This document shows, piece by piece, positions 12,101 through 22,700 of a stretch of 64,000 nt of DNA. A model generated the notes under the pieces. It had not been told where the DNA came from. It saw nothing but the letters and a program-made list of their open reading frames with translations, and searched no databases. A program made the translations under genes and the position numbers. Numbering within the stretch: the first letter of the stretch is position 1; the number at the start of each line of letters is the position of its first letter. Source of the stretch: Zea mays (Eukaryota; Streptophyta; Magnoliopsida; Poales; Poaceae); assembly GCF_902167145.1 (NCBI RefSeq), contig NC_050096.1, forward strand, positions 270,652,622 to 270,716,621, given 5' to 3'.

Positions 12101-12660
12101 GATACTCAGTCAGATCGTGAGGAGGATGCCAGTAAACAAGAGGAGGATGATGATGATGATATTGGTACTGCTCTCATGTCTCGCAAGCAGAGAGGCCTTT
12201 ATAAGGCTATGAAGGTATGTGTATTGTACTTATCTTTCGCTTTATGCCTGTATGCACTAGTTTTTAATGTGAATGTGGTTACAAGTCCTGATAATGTTCT
12301 CTAGAAATAGCTTCCGTTCCTGTTAAAAAGGTTCTAGTATAGTGCATAACTGTTAGGTTGATATTAGTAAAAGCTTTTCTGGCTGACTTGATAATATCTT
12401 ACCTTCACATGCATTTTTGCAATAATAATTAGTTGACAGTTCTGTCATAGATTCATAATAGTCTTCGGTTTGTCTTGCTTCTGACTGCCTTCCTCTATTA
12501 TCTCAAATTGTAATTAACATCTGTTTTGGATGGCTTTTACGACTATCCTGTTTCTTTGTGAATGCAGATGGGCAAAGAAAAGAAAAAGGAGAAAGTTGAG
12601 CTACTCAAGAAGAGAAAAAAGAACGCGGATTCTGGCGCTTCTTCCAAGAAGCGGCACTGA
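6146..12660 (+). CDS. PES: Pescadillo homolog, ribosome biogenesis factor
   Basis: Fourteen coding exons give a 619-aa protein: 6146-6169, 6267-6352, 6726-6854, 7992-8111, 8183-8308, 8662-8746, 8821-8931, 9508-9601, 9736-10061, 10161-10268, 11117-11238, 11671-11881, 11990-12214, 12568-12660. All introns are GT-AG and all phases join. The start [19 protein letters not shown] and the N-terminal Pescadillo domain (about 1-280) are diagnostic. An acidic Lys/Glu linker (275-350) follows. A BRCT domain (about 354-443) keeps its conserved Trp in QPQWVFDC. The C-terminal coiled, charged tail ends in a Lys-rich nucleolar-type signal. Pescadillo (yeast Nop7) forms the PeBoW complex with BOP1 and WDR12 for 5.8S/28S rRNA maturation. 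Introns 2 and 3 hold MITE-like elements and intron 10 a 233-bp tandem duplication. No lesion is seen, so it is probably functional. Confidence 0.95.
6594..6673. mobile_element. Stowaway-type MITE in Pescadillo intron 2
   Basis: An 80-bp element with ends CTCCCTCCGTTCT and AGAACGGAGGTAG (inverted repeats with one mismatch), flanked by TA at 6592-6593 and 6674-6675. TIR sequence and TA duplication are those of Stowaway (Tc1/mariner) MITEs of grasses. Confidence 0.9.
7500..7806. mobile_element. Candidate MITE in Pescadillo intron 3
   Basis: About 307 bp bounded by GCTGTTTGTTTCAGCTTCT and its near-perfect inverse AGAAGCTGAAACAAAACAGC. Nearby copies of the same AGCTTCT/AGAAGC words (7480-7500, 7850-7915) suggest an older, larger or compound element. 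No convincing target duplication was found. Confidence 0.5.
10411..10857. repeat. Tandem duplication in Pescadillo intron 10, unit about 233 bp
   Basis: The block starting TTTGTATGTGGCTAACTG at 10411 recurs at 10644. Both copies run through TATCCATATTGTAATAAAAAA and TGATATCACATCCTCACAC to ATGATTCACAGTGA. The copies differ by scattered substitutions and small indels, so the duplication is not recent. It does not touch splice sites. Confidence 0.85.
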
Positions 12661-12805
12661 TGTGTCACAAATCTTCATCGCATTGGTGTGTCATCTCTAG
12701 TAGAAATGTTACCATGATCAGCTCTGCGTGCCAATCCCCCATGATGGGTGGGTTGCCTTTTGATATCTGCTATGTATGCTTAAGATGAGTTCAAGGATAT
12801 GTAAC

Positions 12806-12924
12806 ATGAAACTTGAATAGAAAAGTTTTGATCTGTCTTACGAAGCATTTAGACTCGTTATTATTGTGAAACTTGAATAGAAAAGTTTTGACCTGTCTTA
12901 CGAAGCATTTATAGTTATTATTGA
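12806..12924. repeat. 61-bp direct repeat in the Pescadillo 3' flank
   Basis: TGAAACTTGAATAGAAAAG followed by TTTTGAYCTGTCTTACGAAG occurs at 12806 and again at 12867, nearly identical. It lies 145 bp after the stop codon, in the probable 3' UTR, and may affect the poly(A) site. No canonical AATAAA was seen. Confidence 0.8.
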
Positions 12925-13561
12925 GAAGCCTGGATATATTGCTTGCCCCGTTTTATAGGAAAGAATTATTTTTTGGGTCTCCGTAGACGAAGTTTTTCTG
13001 GTTGGCAGGGTTAATAATTTTATGCTTGCACTGGGTTGGCTTGGCGTTTGCAGAGAAGACACGACGAGCCACGGCATTTGCTTGACTTGCTGGTATAGGC
13101 GCTTGTCTTATACTCTTATCTGGATATTTGTCATCTAATTATCTGTGGCATCAAGATTTGCCACTTGCCGTTCTATAAAAAATAGCATTGTAGGTGTGCG
13201 TCTTTTTGGTTGCTCGTATTAGGGAAAAAAAAAAATCTTTGCATAGTGGATACAACAAACCCATTTCTTTTTCAGCCCTGTGGTTGAGGATTGCATCTGG
13301 TATGCAGATTATTTTTTTCTCAGATTAGGGGTGACAATGAGCTCAAATTTTTAGTCTATTCATCTTTAATTTAGAATTAATTAAGGGATCAAATGGATCA
13401 AACGAATCGTGAAAAAAATATTTAGATCATGATCCATTATTATCTATAGCCTAGATACCGGAACTTCGTCTTTTCAGATCCAAACCTCGTTGCAGGAATT
13501 GGAGAACAATCGTGACCAAAAACAGCCTAAAAGTAACGTTTAGAGTGAGTTTCTGGTACCA
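12925..13561. other. Intergenic between the two convergent genes
   Basis: T-rich sequence between the Pescadillo 3' repeat and a Tourist MITE. No exon, RNA gene or repeat was recognised. Confidence 0.5.
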
Positions 13562-13564
13562 TTA

Positions 13565-13702
13565 GGGCTTGTTTGGGTAATCTTGGATTGGAGTGGATTG
13601 AGGTGGTATAAGGTGTATTGAAGTGTAATATGAACTAATTTCTCTTTCAATCCCTAAAATACACTTCAATCCACTTCAATCCCTTTTAACCCAAACAAGG
13701 CC
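13565..13702. mobile_element. Tourist-like MITE between the two genes
   Basis: 138 bp with ends GGGCTTGTTTGGGTAATC and TTAACCCAAACAAGGCC, flanked by TTA at 13562-13564 and 13703-13705. TIR and TTA duplication are typical of Tourist (PIF/Harbinger) MITEs. It lies just 43 bp beyond the helicase stop codon, so probably in that gene's 3' UTR. Confidence 0.85.
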
Positions 13703-13745
13703 TTACAGAGAGAACCATACACCGCCTAAAACGTATGATGTCGTT

Positions 13746-16700
13746 TCAGAATCTTGCAAATTTGCTGCGATCATATACGCCTCTCCTTCCATAGGGGTTT
13801 GAAGCGCCAATTCCATGGCTCTGCCCGCCGAACACTTTCCTCATCTTTCGATGTCTTGATGCGCTGCTCTCCAGGTCTAGATTCACTTTCGGAGGCTCCT
13901 TAAAACAGAATGACGCCGCTACTTTCTGAAATAAGACAGTGAATGAGACATTCAAACATAGTGAAATGTCAGCAATTGGTATTATCCGTTAGTCTTCAGC
14001 TGCCTTGGAACTTTTAGATCTTGTTCAGTTTGAAGCAGATTAAGGAGATTAGATCTCCTATTCAAATTTGAATAGAAAAGGGGATTTAATCCTCTCCAAT
14101 CCACCTCCAACCGAACAAACTCTTAAGGCTTTGTTTGGATACTCTAGTATTGACCACAATCCATATGTGTTGAGGTGAATCGATGTTTAAATTAGTTTAA
14201 GTTACACCACAATTTAACTAAATACATGTGGATTGAGGTCAATACTAGAGTACTCAAACTAGTCCTAAATCCTAAAGGGTCAGCTAGGCTACCAACCCAC
14301 TACCACCAGGGCTTGTTCGGTTATAAGGCTAGCAACCGTTCTAGATGATAAATTATTATACAAATTACACAATCAATCCAAGTGGGAATCGTTCCAGAAT
14401 GACTCTGGGATAACCCAACGGGCCCTAAGGAAATAACAAATGTGCTTCTACCTGACAAATTAAGATTACGTAAACTTGCAATGAAGCAAAACGTTGAGCA
14501 AGTAAAAATGAAAAAAAAAAACCCAACAACATCAGAACATTGAGAAAGAACGTCATAAACATTACATTTACCTTGAGATCAAGCTGATGGATATCAAAAA
14601 TATCTTTCATAGAGTGTGAGTTGTATGCCAAAAGGTAGGACCTATAGGCTTCCTTGGCAGACTTGTTTAGAAAGTAATTCCCACTAACGATATTCTCCTG
14701 CTCCAAAACTCGTGTTATGATACAACCAATTGAAAACGACGGGATCGAGTTGAGAAAGAGACACTCACGAGCTGTGATAGTGACTTTGGGACATGCTTTT
14801 CGGTGAACACATATTCAGTCAGAGAAATTCTGGCTGCCTGCAAGCAAACACTAAATGCGTCACTCCCTCTGTCCAACCATATAGAGGGCAGTAGATCTTG
14901 GATGTTACTGGACTAGTCAAATTGTAAAAAAAAAAGCGTAGCATATAAGATTATACAAGATCCATATTTCAAAGTACTTCCGCACTACTGACTTTGTATT
15001 TACACATATAACGTCGGAAAACAGTGCTGCATACACTGATATAATCAGGTTTCCTATTAATAAAGGGAGACAGGCATTATGTCACCGTAACATTAATTAC
15101 CTGCAGGTGAATGAGCAGCTTTAATTCCTCCGGTAGCAAGAACAGTAATGCGCTTCCTCTGCCTTTATCACCTCGTGCGGTACGACCAACCCTGTGAATG
15201 TAATCCTAAAAAATCGAATTCAAATGTCAAACTTAGCAAAACTGACAAGCGCATAATTTATTTATAGCACGGTTTAGAAGCGCTAACCTTTGGGTCATCT
15301 GGAGGATCGTACTGCACAATATAGTCCTAAACAAGGCAACTACGTTAGTAAGGGAATATAAGGAGTGGTATGAATGGTTTAAAAACTACAGGTCAAAAAC
15401 TTACGACTTCAGGAATATCAAGGCCACGTGCTGCCACGTTAGTGCACAACAAGATGCCACTTTTTTCCTTCAGAAATCGGAAGAATGTACTGGTTCGTTT
15501 CTGCTGCTTCAGTTGCCCATGGATCTCGTAACACTCGATCCCGAGGAAGTTTAGGAGTTCTGCGTGGAATTTGACTGAGCTACATGACGAGAAGAACACC
15601 ATGATCTTCACCTTCTTCTGCTCCTCACCCACTTCCCCTCTTAGGGCGGCCTTCGCCGTCTGCGCCTCGCGCGCTTTCAATCTTAGGAAAGTGTACAGAA
15701 CAAGAAACCTTTTCTCGCTTGGAATGACACAGTAGCCCTGCTGCAAGCCCTCAACGGTAGGCTGCCAGAGCTTCAAAGTTATTTCTCATACCAAATCACC
15801 CAGGAAAAATGTTTTCAAAAGAGATATGAACAGCATAGCGAAACAGTTCCATACCTTTAATTCAGAATCGTCAACTCCAACATAAACAAGTTTCCGTTGT
15901 CGTTCTTCATTTTTCCCAAACGTGAAGTTCGCGAAATCTTGAACCTGTGTGATTACAATTTTAAAACACATAAGCATTTACACCAACAAAGAAAACTAAG
16001 GAAAAGTTTGGACAGGTGGAGTAACTAACCTTTTTAGTCTGCGTGGCAGAAAAAAGAACACTTTGTCTGTCCTGCATATGGTCCATAACAATTCCAGAAC
16101 AAAACATAGTAATCTCAGTACAAATTTTAATGGCTGCACTGTGCATATGAAACGAAATTGCCAGATGGTCACATACCTGAGGGAGGCGTTTAAATATTTG
16201 TTTCATGTCCTCCTCGAAATTTTGCTCAAGTATCCGATCAGCTTCATCAATTATAAGGCACTGAAACATATGATGAGTTATGCAGAGAAAAATACAGGAC
16301 GGTAGTGGCCAGTTATGATATTCACTGCCTTAAAAGCATTATTTCATCTTTTTTTTATCCAAGAAATTCAATGCATTCCCTGCCAAATAGGGACCCATAT
16401 TACACAAGACAGTAAACAAGGCTTCGACTTCTTCATGGGCAGCTCAGCACAAAATTATTTGTTTTTAATATTCTCTGGGCCAAGGTATGAGTGGGCAACA
16501 AGATTGATTTCATCCTCACCCGACACAATACAATTATAAAAAAGACATATTCAATGCTGACGGTTTCCGCATGAGTGAGGTCTAGAAAAGAAGTCTAATT
16601 TACAACACAATTTTATGTTAGTTTAATTGGAGAACAGAATCAATTTGGTTTTAAGGATGGTTACTTATTACATCTGGCTACAAATCCAATACTTGTAGCC

Positions 16701-19700
16701 ATACGTATTGGTTAGGTTTACAGAATAAAAAAAAACATTATCTATACTACTTATTAAGAAGGTAAGAGTAGTCTGCCGTTCTGCCCTCCCGCGTTCTGCC
16801 GTTCTGCCCTTCCCCGTTCCGCGTGCAGAAAAAAAAAATCAAACCATGGCTACTCAGAGATCGAACCTTAAATCTATTGAGCAGAATGCCTAGTTTTCCA
16901 CCCTCTAGCCAACATGACTCATGTTGAATTACGTACAACTTCAACTAAGACGTCTTTTATGTTTAACTCGCCGTCCACTATGTATGCTCACTGAGTCTAG
17001 AAAAACATTTATAGCTTGGCCCCTGATCTTTCTGGAATTTGGGACGCAGTCCAGGGAATAAAGAAAATAGGGAAAAGGAGTTTAGAAATTGATTTTTAGT
17101 TTAAAAATAATTGCAGAAACCCATTTAATTCATGGAAATTTCATATTAAATCCAAATGAGTTCGTTCCAATTTCTATAATTCTATAATATTATTTTTTAT
17201 CACATAATACCTCTGTTTTGTCATGAAAACAACAATAAAATTGATTTCCTAATAAATCCTATATCAAATACATAGAAACTTTGGAAATTCGTAGCTTCCC
17301 CATTTTAATTCCAAATTGAACCGTTCCAGTTGTGTTAGCCTCGTATGAATATTTACTACGCAGTAACAACATTGATTATACCATGTTTCATACTTTTATA
17401 ATTAGATATTTATTTATCCTATGTTAATTGGGTTAATCTATGTCTATTGGATTAATTTATTTAATATATTAATATAGTATTCTAACTTTATGGTTATACG
17501 ATGTTTGACCATTAGTCTTGCAAACACACACACTTACCTTTTTGTTTAAGCAAAAGCGTATGGTGGTACGTGTCCGATGACTAACGATGTACGAGGGAAT
17601 TTCTTCCGGTATGTGTGAAACGTGCTCTCCAATAATGAGACCATGCAAATCATGACATATATCGAAGTCTGCATGATACTGATGGTTGCAATGTAGTGGT
17701 GAAACAGATAGATTATAAATAACAAAATTTATGTATGATCAGAATCACAAATTGATTATGAAACATTTTCTCATAACGGTATAACACATATTTTGTATAT
17801 AAGTTATCGTAGTATACTGGTATTATATATTCCCGTTGCAACGCACGGGCATTCAGCTATGATTGATATAGGCATATAGAAACAGTAATCTCTACTAACT
17901 ATTAGGAACTTACTGTAGACTGCCCCCGCCTCCCTACGCCCACCCACCCGCACGCCGCAAACCTGCAAACCCCGCCGCGACCAAGGCGTACCGTCCTCCC
18001 GCCCGCACACCGCAAGCCCGCAAATCCCGCCGCGACCATGGTGAACCGCCCTCCCGCCCGCCCTACCGCTCACACGCCGCAATCCCGCCTGCCCGACGCA
18101 TGCCGCACGCCCACCTAGCATTACCCGTGGAACCCTGCAGCCGCCCCCGAACCAGCCCAAAGCGAGACCGGAGGGGCACGAGCGCCACCGCCTTGATCCC
18201 GCCCGCTCCTCCCCAGATCTCCTCGCCATTGTCGCCGCCATGCCCGGATTCACGCCCTGCTCGCCCAGATCCGACCGCGACTTTGATTTCCCAACCGACG
18301 CAGGAGCGGTGGGTCTGACCGGCCACGACCCGTCTTCTCATGGGCGCTTGCTGGTGTGGTTTGCTGATCAAAATGGAGATGGTGGCGGGCTCGCACAATC
18401 ACAACGAGTTCGTCATGATCCGCCATGATGGCGATGCGCCGGGCCCGGTACATCCAGCCAATCCAGTGCCGCCCTCGCTGCCTGCTTCAGATTCAGTTTC
18501 TAGCGGCTCATGTCGTGCGCGCGCGTCTGTCGCTGGATCTGGGCCGAGGTGTTAGTCTTTAGTCTAACACTTGGGGTTCGCCCCTCAAATGCGGTCGCTT
18601 CTGCGTGTCTCTGCTCGTAGATTTTGCCTGTCCATTTCAGCGATGCTTCCGTTGCGCCGTGTAAGTCACCAGATTAGACATGTCCTCCTGGCAATTTCTA
18701 AACTGTTCGTGCTCGGTCCAATTCTTCGAACAGTTGCCAAATCGGCAATAGGTAATGATATACTGTTCATGTTTCGCTGTCTTGGAGATCCAGTGAAATG
18801 GAGCCTCAGATTGTTTAGATCCCTGTGTTTACCCATGCCTCAACAATTCCTTGTCATAATTACCATGGACCAACGGTGAATTAGATCCTTCTTTGCTCTG
18901 CTGCAGCGTGCCTTTGTTTATGACTACTACACCATTGAATTAGTTCATCTTATATAAATTCGAAATTACCTTCCTGGCATTTTGATCTTAGCCTCGACTT
19001 CAAGACTAATAGACACTTGATCGCAAGTTGATTTTTACAGTCTGTTGCTCACCAGTAAAGTGCATGAGTCACTGAGGTGTCCTCTAATGCTGAATTTCTG
19101 ATTGCATGTGTGCTGACTTTGTCGTTATCTCGCTAATGCAGGCTAAGCCCACAAAGAGTGCGAATGGGCAGGTCTGCCAGATTTGTGGTGACTCTATAGG
19201 TGTTTCAGCCACTGGCGATGTCTTTGTTGCCTGCAATGAGTGTGCCTTCCCTGTCTGCCGCCCATGCTATGAGTATGAGCGCGAGGGGAACCAATGCTGC
19301 CCCTAGTGCAAGACTAGATACAAGAGACAAAAATGTTGGTTTCCTGGCAACTTTGAGTGTGTGTAACTTGTATGAAGCTAGCATGACGGAGTTCACATCA
19401 CATGCTTACTTTACGTGAATAAAAGGTTCCAGGCTTGCAACATAGTGGATATGCCTTATGATAATGACATTCGACAGCCTAGATTAAGCCATCTACTTCA
19501 TTTTATTCTCTATAACAGTAATTAACGAATTCTTCTTACTTCCTCTGCACCTACAACTACGACGGTAAGCGACCACGCCCCTCGTTCCAAGATGAATCTG
19601 ACACGCAATCTTGTGCTCATGGTCGTCATGCGTCATTTTTTCTGTTTTGTCAGGGGACTACAAGGACAAGGATGGTGTCAAGGGCCTGTGCGTCGTGGGC

Positions 19701-22700
19701 GCCATCAACAACTGTACCTCCCAGCTCCCCACCTATGGGAGATCTTCTCCCCCACAATGTAACGTCGCTACTCTGCTACTCGTATGTGCATGCTCCAATT
19801 CTGCAAAGTTTTGGACAATTTGTCATTAACAGTCATGAACGTTGCTTTTCTGCAGTGCAAATAATATAACACAAGCGCTCATGTTCCTCTCGCACTTCAT
19901 CAGAGACATACACTAGGTAGTACAAACCGCAAGCAAGGTTTGATGTGCTCTATTTGGTGTGTTTGATCAGATCAACAATGTGGCTGATCGCTCATGCTAC
20001 TGACTGCTAACACAACTACTACCTGTACTCCATAGCCACTTCACTCCGACAAAGGAGGGAACACCGTCAACTTCCCCTGGTACGCAAGGAAGACTGTTTT
20101 ACACTATGTACATACGTCAAATACTGGACATCATCAGTCATGATCTTGAAATCTATAGGAACATGGATGCTAGGGCATGCTCTGTTTTGTTCACTAATTG
20201 CCCGGTTTGGAACGCCAACATCATCTAGCCGACTAAAGACGACTTCTATGGAGACAGCGTAGCCGGTTACATCGACACACTGAAGAAAAACATAATGATA
20301 TGGAACTAGGATAAGAGTTTTCTATAGATAGAGAGAAAGAGAGAAGCTAAATGTTAATTATTCAGACCTTTATTCGCTCGGTAGCACAGAGAATGGTCGG
20401 AGAAGTGTCCAGCTGGGAAGCATGCGGCAAGAACCAGACTGTATGTCCAGATATGTATATATGCTTTGCTTCACATTCAGATTTTTTGTGCTTGGGCATT
20501 TAATTGATCTTTGTATGTTGTTGCATCGAGTGTTTTTTCGTTGATTAATACAGTAATTTTCATAATTTTCTTTATGTTTTAAATCCTTCGTAAAGTAAGA
20601 TTACTCTCTGAGTTTTTGACTGGTTATAAATAAATATCGCAAGATATGCGTCTGAGAACATCATTGCATCATGCCACTGGGCATACAAGGGTGTTGAGGA
20701 AGACTCAACCCTAGAAGGTACTACTAATACTAGCACATTACTTTTTTAATGAAGGTAATGCCTACATTCCTGTTCTGTAGTATGCACACCGGATTTGTAT
20801 TGTTGCCGTACTATTGATGCATGATTTTAACTTGAGGGGCAAGAATATGCTAATTAATTTGTGTTTATGTTCTTGGTGCAGATCCCTATTTCTTATAAAT
20901 CTTATCTCGACTATTCCATTCACCTCTCTCTCATCTCCCACATTTAAACGGTAAAAATCTAAAATTATGCAAAAATAAAGATTAATAATTTGTGAGTCGT
21001 GGCAACGCACGAGCACCTGACTATGTTTGGTTAATGCATGTCTGATTTCTGTTGACGAGTGTTTCAAACAACAGCTGTAGGTTTGGGGCAGTCAACTTGT
21101 GTAGGCATTGGTGGTGACCCGTTCAATATCACATATACACATTTTGAGATTAAGGCCTCATATTTTAAGCAAAAGCCTTCCTTTTTTTAAATCTATTATG
21201 AAATATCTTGTCATGGATTTTGTACTTTGCTCTGTGGAATTAATCCCTTGTCTGGCATTATCTGGTACTTGAATACTTAAAGTGTATTTTTTTATTCCAA
21301 ATGCTACATACATATGTTTTTCAGTCAACACAACTCCATCTCATTTTGTAGTTTTCTTAGTGTTCAATACTATTTGGATTCTATTAAGTCAGAAATAGCA
21401 AAGATAACATAGAAAGGTGGACTTCCAAATACAGAAGCAATTGGAAAATTGTACATCTTATGCAACTTGATCGAACTGTTATATTTTAGATCTTTTGTTT
21501 AGCATTTTTTAATCCACATGTATTTCTCTATCATATAAAACTCTATATTGATTCTTTAAAATAATTTATATGAATTTGATAATGTTTGTCACAACTCACA
21601 CGAATTCTGTATACCATAATGAATTGATGGTTGAGAGACTATGCACGAGGCATGCAAATTAACAAGACTCATACAAGTGTCGAACAGTGTGCTGATGATG
21701 ATCAGAGACACAAGGACAACACATGATCAGGTCTTAACATGTTTGGCTTCCGAACAGGCTTTTCTCCAGATCCCCAAGGAAGAAGAAGATCCGGTCAGAT
21801 ATATGTCGATGCTCATCCCAACATACATAAGCTATCAATGGTATTATATGTTCTCGTTGCAACGCACGGGCACACAACTAGTATATATCTAATTCTACTT
21901 AATTGGATAGTAAGTTTAGTATAAATCTAACGATATCAAGTTTGTGTTATAAAATTTAAAATTTGTTAGTCAAATTATTGGTCAAAGATCTTGAATTTGA
22001 ATCTTGATATACGTGCGCGTCTTATAAAAGATAACGGAGGTGTTATACTCTAATTCAGCATTCAGGTAGACTTACAGTCATGGACAGAGTTCATATAAAA
22101 TAATCAGCTAACTGATCATGCAAATAGATAAGCATAAATTTCTAGTTGTATTTTATGTAACGTGACAATTAAGTATATGCACTATCTCAACAGAAATAAG
22201 GAATTTGGAAAAAATGATAGTAACAAGAATGTTTTTACCTTTAGCTCTTTGTATTTGAAACTACTGGTATTTCGCAGATGGTCCAGGAGCCTGCCTGGTG
22301 TGGCAACTAAAATATTGATCCCTTCTGCGAGCTGGTTGGCCTCACTTCTCATGCTAGTGCCACCAATTACATATCCAAGAGTTTGCGAGTGATACTTCAT
22401 TAATTCCTTGGCAACATTGTGTGTCTAGCACAAATGAATAGAAAGAACACATAATTAAGGATAGCAAAGTATGAAGTATGAGCCCCTACGGGTCAATAGT
22501 CTCAGCAACCATCCAACATTCAGATACACTAAAGAGAACTACTTTATGAAGCTTAACAATTTGGTGATAAAATTTGGTAAATATATAGGAACGTGAAAAG
22601 TTCTCATAGGTTATATCCTCAAATCAAAATACTGTAAAAACAATCAGCTTAGCTCAGTTGAGACATCTGAATTTGATCTTTTTGCTTGCAGAAAATTCTA

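Larger units (their letters stand above)
17890..21881 (+). mobile_element. Helitron with captured gene fragments, 3992 bp
   Basis: Starts TCTCTACTAACTATTAGG directly after an A and ends TCGTTGCAACGCACGGGCAC-ACAACTAG directly before a T. Both ends and the A/T insertion site fit maize Helitrons, which make no target duplication. It carries no RepHel gene and is therefore non-autonomous. Inside, in the same orientation, are two exons of a cellulose synthase gene and several exons of an S1/P1 nuclease gene, plus a second terminus-like sequence at 20994-21024. It inserted in intron 3 of the helicase, in the opposite direction to that gene, about 30 bp from the smaller Helitron. Confidence 0.88.

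Noticed and set aside
18373..19335. CesA as a functional cellulose synthase gene
   Set aside because: Only two N-terminal exons are present, with a nonsense codon and inside Helitron ends.
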